A model generated the notes under the pieces. It was not told the origin of the DNA, ran no database searches, and worked only from the letters and a program-made list of their open reading frames with translations. From contig CM042160.1 in the NCBI GenBank assembly GCA_023376005.1, positions 81,743,402 through 81,807,401 on the forward strand: 64,000 bases of DNA. The letters run 5' to 3'. The stretch is from Doryteuthis pealeii (Eukaryota > Mollusca > Cephalopoda > Myopsida > Loliginidae). The translations under genes and the position numbers were made by a program. Of this stretch, positions 21,747 to 32,339 are shown piece by piece (positions within the stretch are counted from its first letter, which is position 1; each line of letters begins with the position of its first letter).

Positions 21747-21867
21747 ATGGTCACAAGAAAATATTTCACCCCGAGGGAAGTTTCCTTCCACAATACAGAA
21801 GGCGATCTTTGGGTTTCGTTTTTGGGTAAAGTTCGCGATTTAACAAATCTTTGTGAACGTGAGAAAG
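21747..21867 (+). CDS. CYB5D1: CYB5D1 exon 1
   Basis: ATG at 21747. 40 codons plus one base, donor gtaatg. Encodes [16 protein letters not shown] through TNLCEREK, the first strand and helix of the b5 fold. Confidence 0.93.
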
Positions 21868-24422
21868 GTAATGTTTTTCTTATAATAAGAATCTTATTTC
21901 TAATCTGACACAATAGCAGAGCACTCACTTCATTTAGTTGCCTATTGTAACTTTATGTACTAGAAGCAGCTATCCAGCATCGCCTAGGTAGACAGGGGAA
22001 ACCCTGGTGTATTGATTTGTTTACTTTTGAGATTTACAAATGCTGGACATTTTTAAGTAGAATTTTAGCTATTGGCAATTTTGTCGTCTGCTACGAGTTT
22101 TAAAAGCGAATTAAAAATAATTAAATCTATTACTTAAGGCCAAACTTTGTCTAAATCGATAAGTAGTAAAATAATAACCATCATTAAAAAAAGAAAAATA
22201 TCATTACATATGCAGTTTATTTTTAATAGATTTAAAATTATTTGTTTTGGTCAATTTCGACGCGATCCGCCATTCTGTCTATTTTTCAATGGTTTTAAAA
22301 AGACTTGTTTACAATTTGAATGTAACATTCGCAATTGAAAAAAATTACCAAAAATCAGGTAATTATCCGATTTTAATGAAATTTTCAGTATTAATTTATC
22401 AATTAATGATTTTTTTAATGCATCAGTTATTTTATTTCAAAACTTTAATTTAATATTTTTGCTATGAAAAATTAATATATAAAATTCATTTAAACTGTGA
22501 AAAGCCTGATGTTAAGTTTAAAATGTTATATTTTTAGATTCTAAAAATAAATATCTAAACTTATTTTAGGTGCCAAAAGTAATAAGTTTTGAAGAAAAAC
22601 TCGATTGAAAATGTACCCCCCCCCCTTTTTAAGCAGAAAAAATATCAATGTATAATTTTTTCTTTTATCTCATTATTTATACTGTAATTAGAAAACTATA
22701 AGACCTACTTGAAAAAATGTTACGCCCCCAACATAAGGGGGGGGGGTCAAAATTAATTGACCTGAAAAAAATTAGAAAGTTTTGAAATAAAAATAAATAA
22801 TGCATTATAAAGATAATTCATTGATAAATAAACACTGAAAATTTCATTAAAATACGATAATTCCCTGATTTTTGGTAAATTATTTTCTGTAGGGGGGGGG
22901 GGCTAAAGTCATTTTATCAAAAACGCATTTTAGGCTCATTTTGCCAGTACCTATAGAATTTCAATGCTATTTCTATGTATATTTTAATTTTCAAATATAT
23001 TCATAAATATAAATCAAATCTTCATAACTTTTACACAAAAAGTAAGAATTGGTGCTATTTAGTGTGTATACATATTTGCTTTGTCATTAATTGTTTTATT
23101 TTCATAGTTTCATCACAACGTCTTGTCAGGTGACTGCCACTCCTTCATTCATTGTCCGTTTGTGAGCTCGTTCATGAATTTTCAATCCTACCAAAGTCTT
23201 GCATAACTTAGAACATATCTGGCACACATAACGATCGGTGTTGACTGAGTCAACAGGTGTTGTATATGCATCACTGTGAACTTTCATGTAAAGCTTGAGA
23301 CCACTGGATGTTCGGCACACTTTTGTGTAGCAGGATCATGAAAAGTCCTCACACTGGGGATCACGCTGGGAATCAGAATGTGGCATGGGAGAGACAACAA
23401 TTGTAGTCGGCTAGCTCTCGTGATTGACCAAGCCTACCTTTGACAACAGGGCCCGGTCACTCTCCTCACAGATCCATACATCACCAGAATTGGCCGGCAG
23501 AGTTTCACGTTTTCGGCACGCTCTCCTGAGTTTTGCTCAGTCCACCCTTGCAGCTTCAAACAGTTCTGCACCCCTGTATATCGTAGCCCTCCATTGCCCC
23601 CGATCAGATGTCAGGGACTCCCAATTATTGATGGGAATAGCATCCGGACATACACACATACATACATACACACTGTGAGGTGGCAAGAGGTTTAATGTTT
23701 TAGGTTAAAAAGGTAGCTAGTTATTCTTGGTGTGTATTCCTAAGGTTTGCTCTTAACCTGATCTTACTTGGGGGTCGTGCTGAAAAGGAATTCAAAGAAA
23801 GAAGGAAGAGACAAAGACAAAAGGTGGTTTTATGATTTAGGCTTTAATCACGAATCATAGCCACCACATGGTAAGGAAAATACTTCTTTGGACAGTAGTA
23901 GTGTCTTGTTTGAGTTAAGACTTAAGTCAGAATGGCTGAGAGATTATGTTGGGGGTTGGAGGTGGGTCCCTTTTCTTGCACATGCTCAGAACGTTCTTCT
24001 GGTGTGAAGGCTCATGGGAGTTTGTTATTGTTTTATTTCTATTTTATTTTAATTTTATTTTAATCCCCACAACACAACCTGCCCTTTATAAATGTATTGA
24101 TAGACTAGCAGGACCTGTGAATATAACACAGTAAGATAATTTAATTACTACAACGTTTCATATGTTTACTTAAGAGCTATTGCCATATAGTTCAATATGT
24201 AAAAAGTATAATAATCTTGATTTAACTCTCTCTCACATTTTTTTTAATGGTCCATTATTTAACTGAAGTGACGAAATTCATAAGAAATAAGAATTTGGCG
24301 GATAAGCAACACCAGATAATCAGGATTTACATTTTTGCATTTCATCTTGTACAATTTGGATGGTCTCATTTTTAACCAGAGGGTGTTGCAGGATAATAAC
24401 ATCCGAACAATTAAGGAACACA

Positions 24423-24453
<31 letters not shown>

Positions 24454-25505
24454 GTCAATGTTTCACATTTTTCACCGCCCTGTCGGCTGGGGCAGTAGAA
24501 TACGTCGACTGTACAGTCGACGTATTCTACTGCCCCTCTGCAGAGGGGTAAGACCCCCTCGATGGGGCCATCTGTTGGCCGTGGTGGGGGCAACCTGTAA
24601 TGCTATAGGATGGAATATTGATGGCTGAACAATCCATGACACGCAACAATCCACTCACTTAGTCTAGATTAGAGTTGGAGTGGCCCTTTCGGGTCAATCT
24701 GCTGGTCACGTCAAGCCCTAGCATCTGTATGATTGTCCCAACCGTATTGCCTTTATGATAAAGCCCTAACCCTTTTCATTATATATGTGCTAGAAACATT
24801 TTTAGCATATATATATTTACCAACCCCTCTGCACGAGCAGGATGCAACACAAGGTCAAATTCTTAAGCGGAGTTCAACAGGTTTGAATTCAGAGTTTTCC
24901 TTCTCCTAGACCGGTTGCCTAACCAAGGTTAAAGAGCCCAGTCTGCCCTGCTATTTACCCATAACTGGGGGGAGAGTAGAATTCATACCTTTCCCAAGGG
25001 TATTAGCGCTAAGTGAAATGCAATTACCACGTCCAGGATTTGAACTCGGGGCGATGAGTCCATTTCCCATGACTTTAACCATTACACCACACGCTTCCAT
25101 TTTTAGCATATATGTTTCTGAGGGTCTTAGTATCCAGGGTATGACATTAAACTGCGTCTAGTAGTGAAGTTCCAATTCTGGAACTCTGGTGTGTGTGGAG
25201 TACCCCTTCATCGCCGTAGGTTTCATCTATGGGTTAAATAGGAAAAAAAAATGAGTTTTAAAGATGTGTTTAAAAATAAACTAGTGTCTACATTTAACTA
25301 CATTTCCCCTTAAAATAAAATTGGATTAATTCTTAAATTAACATCACATTTTACTGAGTCTTTGAGATTTTTATCCGTTTTCTTTTTCAGGAAATATTCT
25401 TCTGAAACCGATTCTACAAGCTGGCGGCACAGATATTTCACATTGGTTTAATCCTAAAACTCATGATGTAAGTATTAAAAAAATCTTTAAAAGAATTTGC
25501 AACCA

Positions 25506-25546
<41 letters not shown>

Positions 25547-26345
25547 AATGGGTACAAGAGATAACCTACTCGAGTTTCACCATAAGGATCTTCAGGGTTA
25601 AATCCAGTGAATTAATCGAGATACCGATTAATAGCAGTCGATCTGACGTGTGTGGTCATTGTATTAAAATGTTCATTGCGAAAGAACGCTGACTTTTGAT
25701 TCAAAAAGATCTCACACCGGATGTTGATTTTTTATGGGATTCGAAAAGTAAAGAATAAATTAGAATTGATTTGTGTTAATCTATTTACTAGGATGCAGCT
25801 GTCAAACAATTGGATGTGTCATAATGTTTAAGAAAAAAAAAGGAGGGGGGGAAAGAGAGAAAGGGGGGGGTTCAAATCTATTTATATTGTTTTGTTTTGA
25901 TTTGAGTTGTTATGAGTGAGCGTAGTGATATGTATAGGTGTAAAATGCATTCACGGTAATTTTGTTATTATAATTGAGGCTTAAAACAAATTAAAAATAA
26001 GTTAAAAATAAGTTAAAAATAAGATCAAAGGGCAATGCATGTTGAATGAATTTTGGTTTTGTTAAAACATATTTAAATTTATTTATTCGAATATATTTTA
26101 ATTGGAGTTGAAATCTTGGTGTTTTTGTATTATTATTAAAATTGAAAGGCCTAATAAATTAAGACTGAATAAAATGTAAATTAGAAGTTAAAAAATTAAG
26201 ATTAAAATTGAAAATTAAAAATTCTGCATATGCGTATGCATACACACGCACACACACACATACCCACATAAACATATATATACACACACACATACATATA
26301 TATATATTATAATATATTAATTTGAAAGCAATTACCAATTACTTT

Positions 26346-26377
<32 letters not shown>

Positions 26378-26639
26378 TACACACATTCAATGGCTTTTTG
26401 TTATTACTGGTTTCAAAACATTAGATACTTCTCATCAGACAAATCGCCTTGGAAATGACATTCAAATGAATATCTTATGTTGAATGTCATTTCCAAGGTG
26501 ATTTGTCTGATAAGAAGCAGCTAATGCTTTGAAACCAATGGTAACAAAAAGCCATTGAATATATAGATCATAATAATAAATATAGCTCTTACAACTGTAA
26601 TCGAGCACTTTATTTTCTTCCTCCAATATACAAAATTCC

Positions 26640-26672
<33 letters not shown>

Positions 26673-26799
26673 AGAAAGTTTGTAGAAAAAACAAGATGTT
26701 AATAGTTTTGCTGACAGAATCTGTTTCGACCAAAACTATTAACATCTTGTTTTTTCTACAAACTTTCTACACATACTGTCGGATTCATATCCATTTTAC

Positions 26800-26847
<48 letters not shown>

Positions 26848-29800
26848 TGTGTGTTATTTAAGTGATTCCATGTTATTAGGATTCAACCAAAATTGAGAAC
26901 TCAAACATACATATAAAGATGTTATGAAATCAGACTTGAAGAGGCAAATGTAGCTGAAATAAATTAATTTCTGATAATATGAGGTTTTCATATATTTATT
27001 TGTTGTATGGATATATGTACAGATATATATTTAATGTCTATAAATCTAAATTTATTACAATGTACCACCAATTGTCTATAGTAATTTCTTCCCCTTCTTT
27101 TCTCCCTCAGTGAACACAAATTTGTATCTCTTTTTAGAATTGTATGGATATATGTACAGATCTATATTTAATGTTAATAAATCTAAATTTTGTTCAAATG
27201 ATTGACGACCTATAGATTTGCTCTAATTTTCCAGGTGCGCACGTACGTAGACCCGGAGACGAATTGTGTGATCCCTTATTGTCCCAATGGTCGTTATATC
27301 CACATTGCCCCACCTTACCCTGATTCCAAGTGGGCTAACAATTTTGGATGTCCTTGGTGGAAAGATAATAGATATGTGATTGGTAATTTGTCCGCAAAAA
27401 CAAGGTTCATTAAAATTGTTAATACACTTACATCACAAGAACATATTATTGAGGTAAGACAATCTTCAAATTTATCGGATCTTTAAATAAAGATGATTGG
27501 GTAATGGAAAAAAGAAACTGTATATATATATATATATATATTTTTATCTCATATATAAGCAGTAGTATAGTATATAGTAGCAGTGTGTGTAAGTAGGAGG
27601 GAGAATTCACAGAAATTATAAGAAAATGTGTGGGGCTTGGGAGGAAGAGAATTGATAGGAAAAGAGTTATAGACATTTTAGGATGTGCCTGCTATATTCA
27701 AAATCAATCTTATTCAAAATGGGTTTATATTGCTTAATGTATAGAGCTTCGAGAATTTGGAGTTTTTGTTTGTTTCTTTCTTTGTGCAGTATGTGTGTCT
27801 TTTTGGTTAGAATTTTCTGGTAATTAGAGGGGGGGGTATGCATGGGATTTTAAGTGATGTGAAATGGAGCTGGTATTGGATAGCAGCCCCATCCTAAAAT
27901 GTCTATAACTCTTTTCCTATCAATTCTCCTCCCCCAATCCGTATAGACTGGCTGCTAATGTATTGTCTGGGGATCTTTTAGTAATTTTTTCTCTCCAACT
28001 CTCCCTCTTCTTTCCACTGTATTAAAACAATCGGTTCTTTTTATTACCCCTCCTTCTAATTCTAAGTTGTTAATTCCTATCTCTAAGGGGTCAGGAGGTA
28101 TGTCCGTTAACTGTGGGGTTTTTGAATCAGGACTTGGTGTTGGCTAGTCTGACTTTGGTCTATTTCTAGAATTTATGAAATGTACTGCTTTTTACTGATA
28201 GGAAACTTTTAGAAAAATTTTTTTTTTATTATTTGTATTTTTGGGACTATTGTCCTCATCTTATGGTTCTATACATTTCGGTTGATGTGCCCTCTGACCT
28301 TCTGCAGGTGTTTTTTGTCAAACTCTAGAATCTTCTCAAACTCAGGAGACTTCTTGTCATTATCATAAACTCAACCCTAATATTTGCTGTACCACATGTC
28401 CAACTGAACACATATGCAACAGATATTGTTGTTGGCACCCTTCTGTCCATGAGAGACGATGGAGTAGTGTCAAAGTTTTTTTTTCTCTTTGAACTACATA
28501 GCCTGGGCGGGTCGGTATGGAGGATAAGCTGTTGCCCATGCAGCAAATCCCCCCTCGCCACACTGACACTGTGATCCAAAGGAAAGGTAAGGGACCAATG
28601 CAATTTGGCAACGGCAGTGTCGCAGGAGTTAATGGGTAGCACTGGATTTCAGCATCACACCACCTTTAGGGACTCTGGCTCCTGATTTGTTTTTGGGATT
28701 TGCTCCCCTAGCCTTTCCTTGAAAGGCAGCAGAGGTTTACTTAATGGATAAACGCAAAAAATTAAAAATCGAAAATTTGCACCCAGATTTCGTCAGTCTC
28801 AATCCCCCCTCTTAAAAATCAAATTGCCCCTCCCTGCGGGGCGTATGTCCCACTTTTGGAACCACTGATATAGAATCACATTTTTGTCGCCATCGCACCT
28901 AGGACCCCTCTGATTGGAGGTACTTGTTAGGTTCCCATCTAGAGGTCGAATAGATCCGTTTAAAAAAAGAAAAAAGAAGAAAAAACAGAAAAGAAAGAAA
29001 ACCCCCTCCTTCTTTTTGAAAGATATTTCCCTGGGGGGGGGGGGAGTTCAAAACTCAAGATACAATAGTTTGTATCATAAGTAAATAAAATCATCAAATT
29101 TATTAAAAGAGTAAAAAAAAAATTGAAATGGACATTTAGTTTTGATAACTTTAAATATATATTAAAATAAAACTAATTATATCTAAATATATAATACCGG
29201 GTATGTATTTATTAAAACCATTTAAAAAAAAAAACCGAGGACCTTCTATGGTTGCATGCTCAAATTTTGGGTGTAGGGCAACAGATATAAGAGTTGAGTT
29301 AATACAGTCCTAAGTGACAATCATCTGTAGGTTGCAGGTTCAATCCTGACCAAGGGTGATAATAACATAGAATACTTAACATAGCTTAACACCTGTGCCC
29401 AATCATGGTTAACAGAATGAGAACAGTCTATCCCCGTGGATTGAATAAAGGGTTTAGTTCAAAGTTATGGCATGAATGCTCCCAACTTTGACAAGAAAGT
29501 TCCAAAGTTTGAAGAGAAGGTTCCTGAGTTCAAGAAGGTTCCTGAGATCAACAAAAACCCCTGAAGAGTGCCAGAGGGCACAACGACCAAAATGTTGTAT
29601 ATAGAACCATAAAGATGAGGACAATAGACCAAAAATCCAAATAATCCAAATTATTAAGCATCATCTCAAAAATTTAGACAAATAGGAAATTTTTAGAAAA
29701 AGATAAAATCTGTTTACAGTTAAAATTCTACCACTTAGGAATCATTAACAAGTCTGTCGCTCTTTCTTTTACAGGTGTGTTCTGAAGAACGACTTGATGC

Positions 29801-30005
29801 CATCCTGGAACGATATTTGGTGTACAATGCGCATGCAGCTAGTTATACATGGAAATACGACAAAAAAAACCTGGACATGAACAAAACACTCGATGAGAAC
29901 GGCATCAGAGATGAAGACGAAGATTTCTACGAGCTGCGAATGAAAGACAATGAATTTCTTCAAACGATTCATCTTTATTTCAATGACGATCTCACAGAGA
30001 AATGA
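21747..30005 (+). CDS. CYB5D1: Cytochrome b5 domain-containing protein 1
   Basis: Four exons, 21747-21867, 25391-25467, 27235-27453 and 29775-30005, join in frame with consensus splice sites to give 215 residues (about 228 in human). The family is recognised throughout: [11 protein letters not shown] near the start, [33 protein letters not shown] with candidate haem ligand His58, [22 protein letters not shown] with candidate second ligand His89, [28 protein letters not shown], and LYFNDDLTE at the end. By published work on the family it is a cytosolic/axonemal haem protein associated with radial spokes and needed for normal ciliary beating. Start context aaagaaATGG is good. It faces NAA38 across a 304 bp spacer with an X-box and is tail-to-tail with LPP. 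Confidence 0.95.
21960..22065 (-). mobile_element. Helitron family C 3' end
   Basis: Minus-strand end CTAG at 21960-21963 next to an outer A. The hairpin arms at 21970-21977 and 21984-21991 pair with two mismatches. The body (gatttacaaatgctggacat) matches 55536-55570. The 5' part is missing, cut off near the 1 kb repeat. In CYB5D1 intron 1. Confidence 0.75.
22070..22956. repeat. 1 kb palindromic repeat, copy 1
   Basis: Matches 62187-63235 in inverted orientation over its whole length. It is also internally palindromic: the block aattttcagt...ttatttatcaat and the tgatttttggtaaatta block appear at both ends in opposite sense. It has runs of C and G near 22615, 22737 and 22893. No ORF of note, so it is likely a non-autonomous transposon of unknown type. 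Confidence 0.75.
23108..23665 (-). mobile_element. Non-LTR retrotransposon 3' end encoding C2H2 fingers
   Basis: On the minus strand, with a few stops, it reads [20 protein letters not shown], a charged helix ([10 protein letters not shown]), then three finger-like units, the last intact: [20 protein letters not shown] followed by RAH. This order matches the C-terminus of mollusc LINE ORF2 proteins. The 5' part is absent. Confidence 0.75.
23680..24125. other. Unclassified ~450 bp block, possible solo LTR
   Basis: Starts TGTGAGGTGGC and ends CCCCACAACACA, giving TG...CA-like ends. No target duplication could be fixed and no second copy was seen in the window. No coding signal. Confidence 0.25.
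24429..24450. repeat. (AAT)n microsatellite and palindromic GTCGACGTATTC site
   Basis: A run of aataat units, followed at 24495-24535 by a short palindrome around cgactgtacagtcg. Confidence 0.8.
24505..24800. repeat. SINE family 3 copy
   Basis: Has the landmarks tctgcagaggggtaagaccc, atctgctggtcacgtcaagc and ctagcatctgtatgat, also seen at 33485-33870 and 45000-45475. Confidence 0.65.
24818..25095 (-). repeat. SINE family 2, near full length
   Basis: Runs from accaacccctctgcacgagc through ccttctcctagaccggttgc and accattacaccacacgc. On the minus strand the tRNA-like head has a B box in gagttcaaatcctgg. Confidence 0.75.
25391..25467 (+). CDS. CYB5D1: CYB5D1 exon 2 (haem-binding DISHWF)
   Basis: The acceptor tctttttcag precedes 25391 and the donor gtaagt follows 25467; 77 nt. 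Carries [19 protein letters not shown], with the likely axial His in DISHWF. Confidence 0.94.
26395..26560. repeat. Foldback element in CYB5D1 intron 2
   Basis: The left arm attcaatggctttttgttat pairs with the right arm ending ataacaaaaagcc-like attgaat. Near the centre tgacattcaa / ttgaatgtca pair around a ~15 bp loop. Confidence 0.85.
26669..26772. repeat. Short near-perfect palindrome in CYB5D1 intron 2
   Basis: gtgtagaaagtttgtagaaa pairs with its complement ending at 26772, and ttaatagtttt with aaaactattaa. The loop is ~15 bp. Confidence 0.85.
27235..27453 (+). CDS. CYB5D1: CYB5D1 exon 3
   Basis: The acceptor taattttccag precedes 27235 and the donor gtaaga follows 27453; 73 codons in phase 0. 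Encodes [20 protein letters not shown], the YIHIAPP block and [11 protein letters not shown]. Confidence 0.95.
29060..29290 (-). mobile_element. Helitron family B fragment
   Basis: Shares ataactttaaatatatatta, ataccgggtatgtatttatt and ttgcatgctcaaattttggg with 46769-47214 and 1-631, in minus sense. The 5' end is missing. Confidence 0.6.
29300..29690 (+). repeat. SINE family 4, near full length
   Basis: tRNA-like B box (ggttgcaggttcaatcctga), then tgagaacagtctatccccgt, tandem gttcctgagttcaa-type units, the aagatgaggacaatag block and an attattaagcatcatctcaa tail. Confidence 0.75.
29775..30005 (+). CDS. CYB5D1: CYB5D1 exon 4, stop
   Basis: The acceptor ttcttttacag precedes 29775; 76 codons and TGA at 30003-30005. 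Encodes [20 protein letters not shown] and the acidic [10 protein letters not shown] tail typical of the family. Confidence 0.95.
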   Translation: MCSEERLDAILERYLVYNAHAASYTWKYDKKNLDMNKTLDENGIRDEDEDFYELRMKDNEFLQTIHLYFNDDLTEK

Positions 30006-30076
30006 TGAAGACCACAAATAGTCTCGAAACTACATCAACCACAATACATACTTTGTTTTCCTATGAATTATTGAGA

Positions 30077-30082
30077 AATAAA
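30077..30082 (+). terminator. CYB5D1: CYB5D1 polyadenylation signal
   Basis: AATAAA 72 bp after the stop codon, the first canonical signal downstream. The cleavage site was not determined. Confidence 0.6.
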
Positions 30083-30243
30083 ACAAAGTTCAGAGTGTAA
30101 GTTCCATAAAAATATTTGCAGGCAGATTCTTCAATTGAATATATTAATTTACTAAGAATTGTACTATACATACTTATGTATCATAAGACTTTCTGAGAAA
30201 TGAATTTAAGACAAAAAAGAGACCCCTCCCTAAAATACATTTA

Positions 30244-30615
30244 ACGCCCTAAGTTGGTTGTTTTTTTTCAAGTAACACCGATGTGGCGCGAAGCTTGGGG
30301 TTGTTATTTTAAAATTCACCGGGCAGCAATTTCGGAGGCAGGGGACCGGGACGCACTTCCTCATAAATTACCAAATTATTTTTTAGTTTTCATTTTCATT
30401 TTATTTTTTGATTTTCGGTACTTATTTACTACTTGAGCAGATTCTTAAAAAAAAAAACGGTACTCTTCGCGGAGAACCGTCCCGCCTCCTGCCTCAAAAA
30501 ACGCTAGCCCGTGGCTGCTGAAAAAAACACCAGCTACGATTGAAGTCCGTAGACGAAGCGGTGTCACTTGCAAAAACAAAAAACAAAACAAAAAACCCCA
30601 ACCAACTTAGGGCGT
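30244..30615. mobile_element. MITE with 17 bp terminal inverted repeats
   Basis: Ends ACGCCCTAAGTTGGTTG and CAACCAACTTAGGGCGT are perfect complements. Inner segments aagtaacaccg and cggtgtcactt also pair loosely. 372 bp, GC-richer than its surroundings, 240 bp after the CYB5D1 stop. Confidence 0.8.
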
Positions 30616-31420
30616 TTTTCCTGAAAACCCAACCCCAACCCTAAACTCTAACCCCATCCCTACTTAAAATTAACAGTTTTATTACAAAATGTCCGGGTTC
30701 TAAACAGAAAAAACAGGTTAGAAAAAACAGAGCCTAAATTATTTATTTTCCCATTAAACTAATCCTAAACACCAACCTCAAACCCAAACCCAAGTTTTTT
30801 TTATAAAGAGCAAAAGAGATAGAGAGAGAGAGAGTGTGTAGGGGAGAGTCAGGAATGTAACAAGGATGTGTAAATTAGCATGGAAAAGTTTTTAGGAAGA
30901 ATATAAGAATTATGTGTAGATTAGCATGGAAAAGTTTTTAGGATGAACCAGCACAACACCACATGGTATTTTTCTATTGGTCAAAACGTGTGGCAAAGTG
31001 TGGCAGTTTAGGAGTGAGAGGTGAGAGTGTGTGGTCAGTTTGGGGCAATGCATTGACTGAGTGAGATGTGGGCTCTGCTCAAGGCAGTTTTGATTTAAGG
31101 GAAAATAAAAATCTCATAAGAAAAAGATAAGTCACCTTGTGTTATTACTAAAAACTATAAATGGCACAAGGCAAACTATCCTCCAGCATCCTAGGTCAGT
31201 TCCAGACTCAAAACATCAAAGATTTGTCAGCTTAGCAACCAGATTCGAGCCTCTCAAAGTAGTACCAGTCCAGAGATAAGTATACAACGATTATTTTTAC
31301 TATCAACACATTATCACTCCATTCCGACATGAGAACCATGATGTTACAATATTACGGTGTCACACTATATGTGATAGAAATGTTGTGTTTGTAAATAGTT
31401 GACCAAGGTTTGGTCTAGAA
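30616..31420. other. Intergenic DNA downstream of CYB5D1
   Basis: Degenerate aaccccaaccctaa-like stretches at 30620-30660 and 30770-30795, a (GA)n run near 30818, a duplicated tgtgtaaattagcatggaaa unit (30868 and 30915), then unclassified sequence. No ORF of note. Confidence 0.45.
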
Positions 31421-31429
31421 GGTCTACTG

Positions 31430-31910
31430 TATATACTCGTGCGTCATGCAACTCTCTGAGAAATTTTAGTTTGGGGGTGGGGGAGTCTCCGTGGTATATT
31501 GGCTAACATGCGGGACTGAAACATTGTTGTAAGTGAGTTTGAATTCCAGTTATTACGTTCACTTTTGGGCTGATACCCTTGGGAAAGGTATGAATCTAAC
31601 TATTCCCCCTCCAGTAATTAGTAAGGCAGACTGGGTTCTTTAACTTTGGTTAAGCAACCAGTCTAGGAAAAGAAAAAAACTCTATATTCAAATTTTTTAA
31701 ACTCTGCTTAAGAAATTGACCTTGCGTCACTTCTTGCTCGTACAGAGGGGTTGGTAAATATATATTAGGGGGCCACATCATATGTGTGATTCAAACTTTG
31801 TGCATGTAGTTGGCCAATTCTACGTCTAGTTTGTGTCTCACATATGATGTGACTCCTTTAATATTAGGGTAAAATTTACATCTCAGAAAGTTGCATGAAA
31901 CTTGAGTATA
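31430..31910. repeat. Inverted-repeat element split by a SINE
   Basis: 31430-31468 and 31870-31910 are inverted copies (gcaactctctgagaaatttt against aaatttacatctcagaaagt). A SINE family 2 copy in plus sense fills 31493-31765, with an A box in ggtatattggctaacatgcg and a B box in gagtttgaattcc. Confidence 0.65.
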
Positions 31911-31911
31911 T

Positions 31912-32334
31912 ATGTTATCTCTCTATTTGATGGCTCCACAGGCTGGCACATTGGAACATCAACTCGTTTTTCCAACTGAAATAACGTTAACGGCCCAGCG
32001 TCCTGATATTGTCATTTGGTCTGTTAATCAAAAGAAAGTTTTTATCGTTGAATTGACAGTTCCATTTGAAGAAAATCTTGATTGGGCAAATCAGCGGAAG
32101 TTGGAAAAATATGAAGACCTACGTGAACAATGCATCAGAAACGGATGGATAACAGATGTATTTCCCATCGAAGTCGAATGCCGGGGATTTATTACCAACT
32201 CAACCTCAGCATTTTTGTCTAAACTTGGACTTTCTCCACCAGACAAGAGGAAATACTTAAAAAAGATTCAGGATAAAGCTCTAAACGCATCAGCGTGGAT
32301 ATGGCAGTCCTATATTGTGACATCAAACCGATAA
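31912..32334 (+). CDS. Orphan retroelement C-terminal domain, PD-(D/E)XK-like
   Basis: An intact 140-codon ORF from ATG at 31912 (in-frame TGA nine bases before it) to TAA at 32332-32334. The core RPDIVIWSVNQKKVFIVELT then VPFEEN has the hydrophobic strands and acidic residues (Asp32, Glu47) of a restriction-like nuclease fold, but Thr stands where Lys would be. Next come a charged helix (LDWANQRKLEKYEDLREQC), GWITDVFPIEVECRGF and a basic tail. I recognise this domain from the end of reverse-transcriptase ORFs in invertebrate genomes. No reverse transcriptase was seen upstream, so it is a transposon remnant that has kept its frame, or an exon of an unseen gene. Confidence 0.6.
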   Translation: MLSLYLMAPQAGTLEHQLVFPTEITLTAQRPDIVIWSVNQKKVFIVELTVPFEENLDWANQRKLEKYEDLREQCIRNGWITDVFPIEVECRGFITNSTSAFLSKLGLSPPDKRKYLKKIQDKALNASAWIWQSYIVTSNR

Positions 32335-32339
32335 AGTCT

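Larger units (their letters stand above)
25500..27234. other. CYB5D1 intron 2: repeats
   Basis: (TA)n at 25511-25540, a repeat fragment at ~25545-25630 shared with 4970-5170, tandem gttaaaaataa units near 25985-26020, (CA)n/(TA)n at 26240-26310 and 26345-26370, two palindromes, and (TA)n at 26803-26844. No exon-like ORF beyond the called exons. Confidence 0.6.
27454..29774. other. CYB5D1 intron 3: repeats
   Basis: Holds (TA)n near 27520, two pieces sharing atgtctataactcttttcct in opposite sense (27650-27680 and 27898-27925), a SINE family 4 tail (28205-28325), an unclassified repeat at ~28340-28740, a Helitron B fragment at 29060-29290 and a SINE at 29300-29690. No exon-like ORF. Confidence 0.55.

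Noticed and set aside
28325..28642. 105-codon minus-strand ORF
   Set aside because: Lies in an intron, no family resemblance, and the DNA looks like repeat sequence with a poly(T) run inside.
30620..30800. Interstitial telomere
   Set aside because: The aaccccaaccctaa-like stretches are irregular and short, with no run of TTAGGG units.
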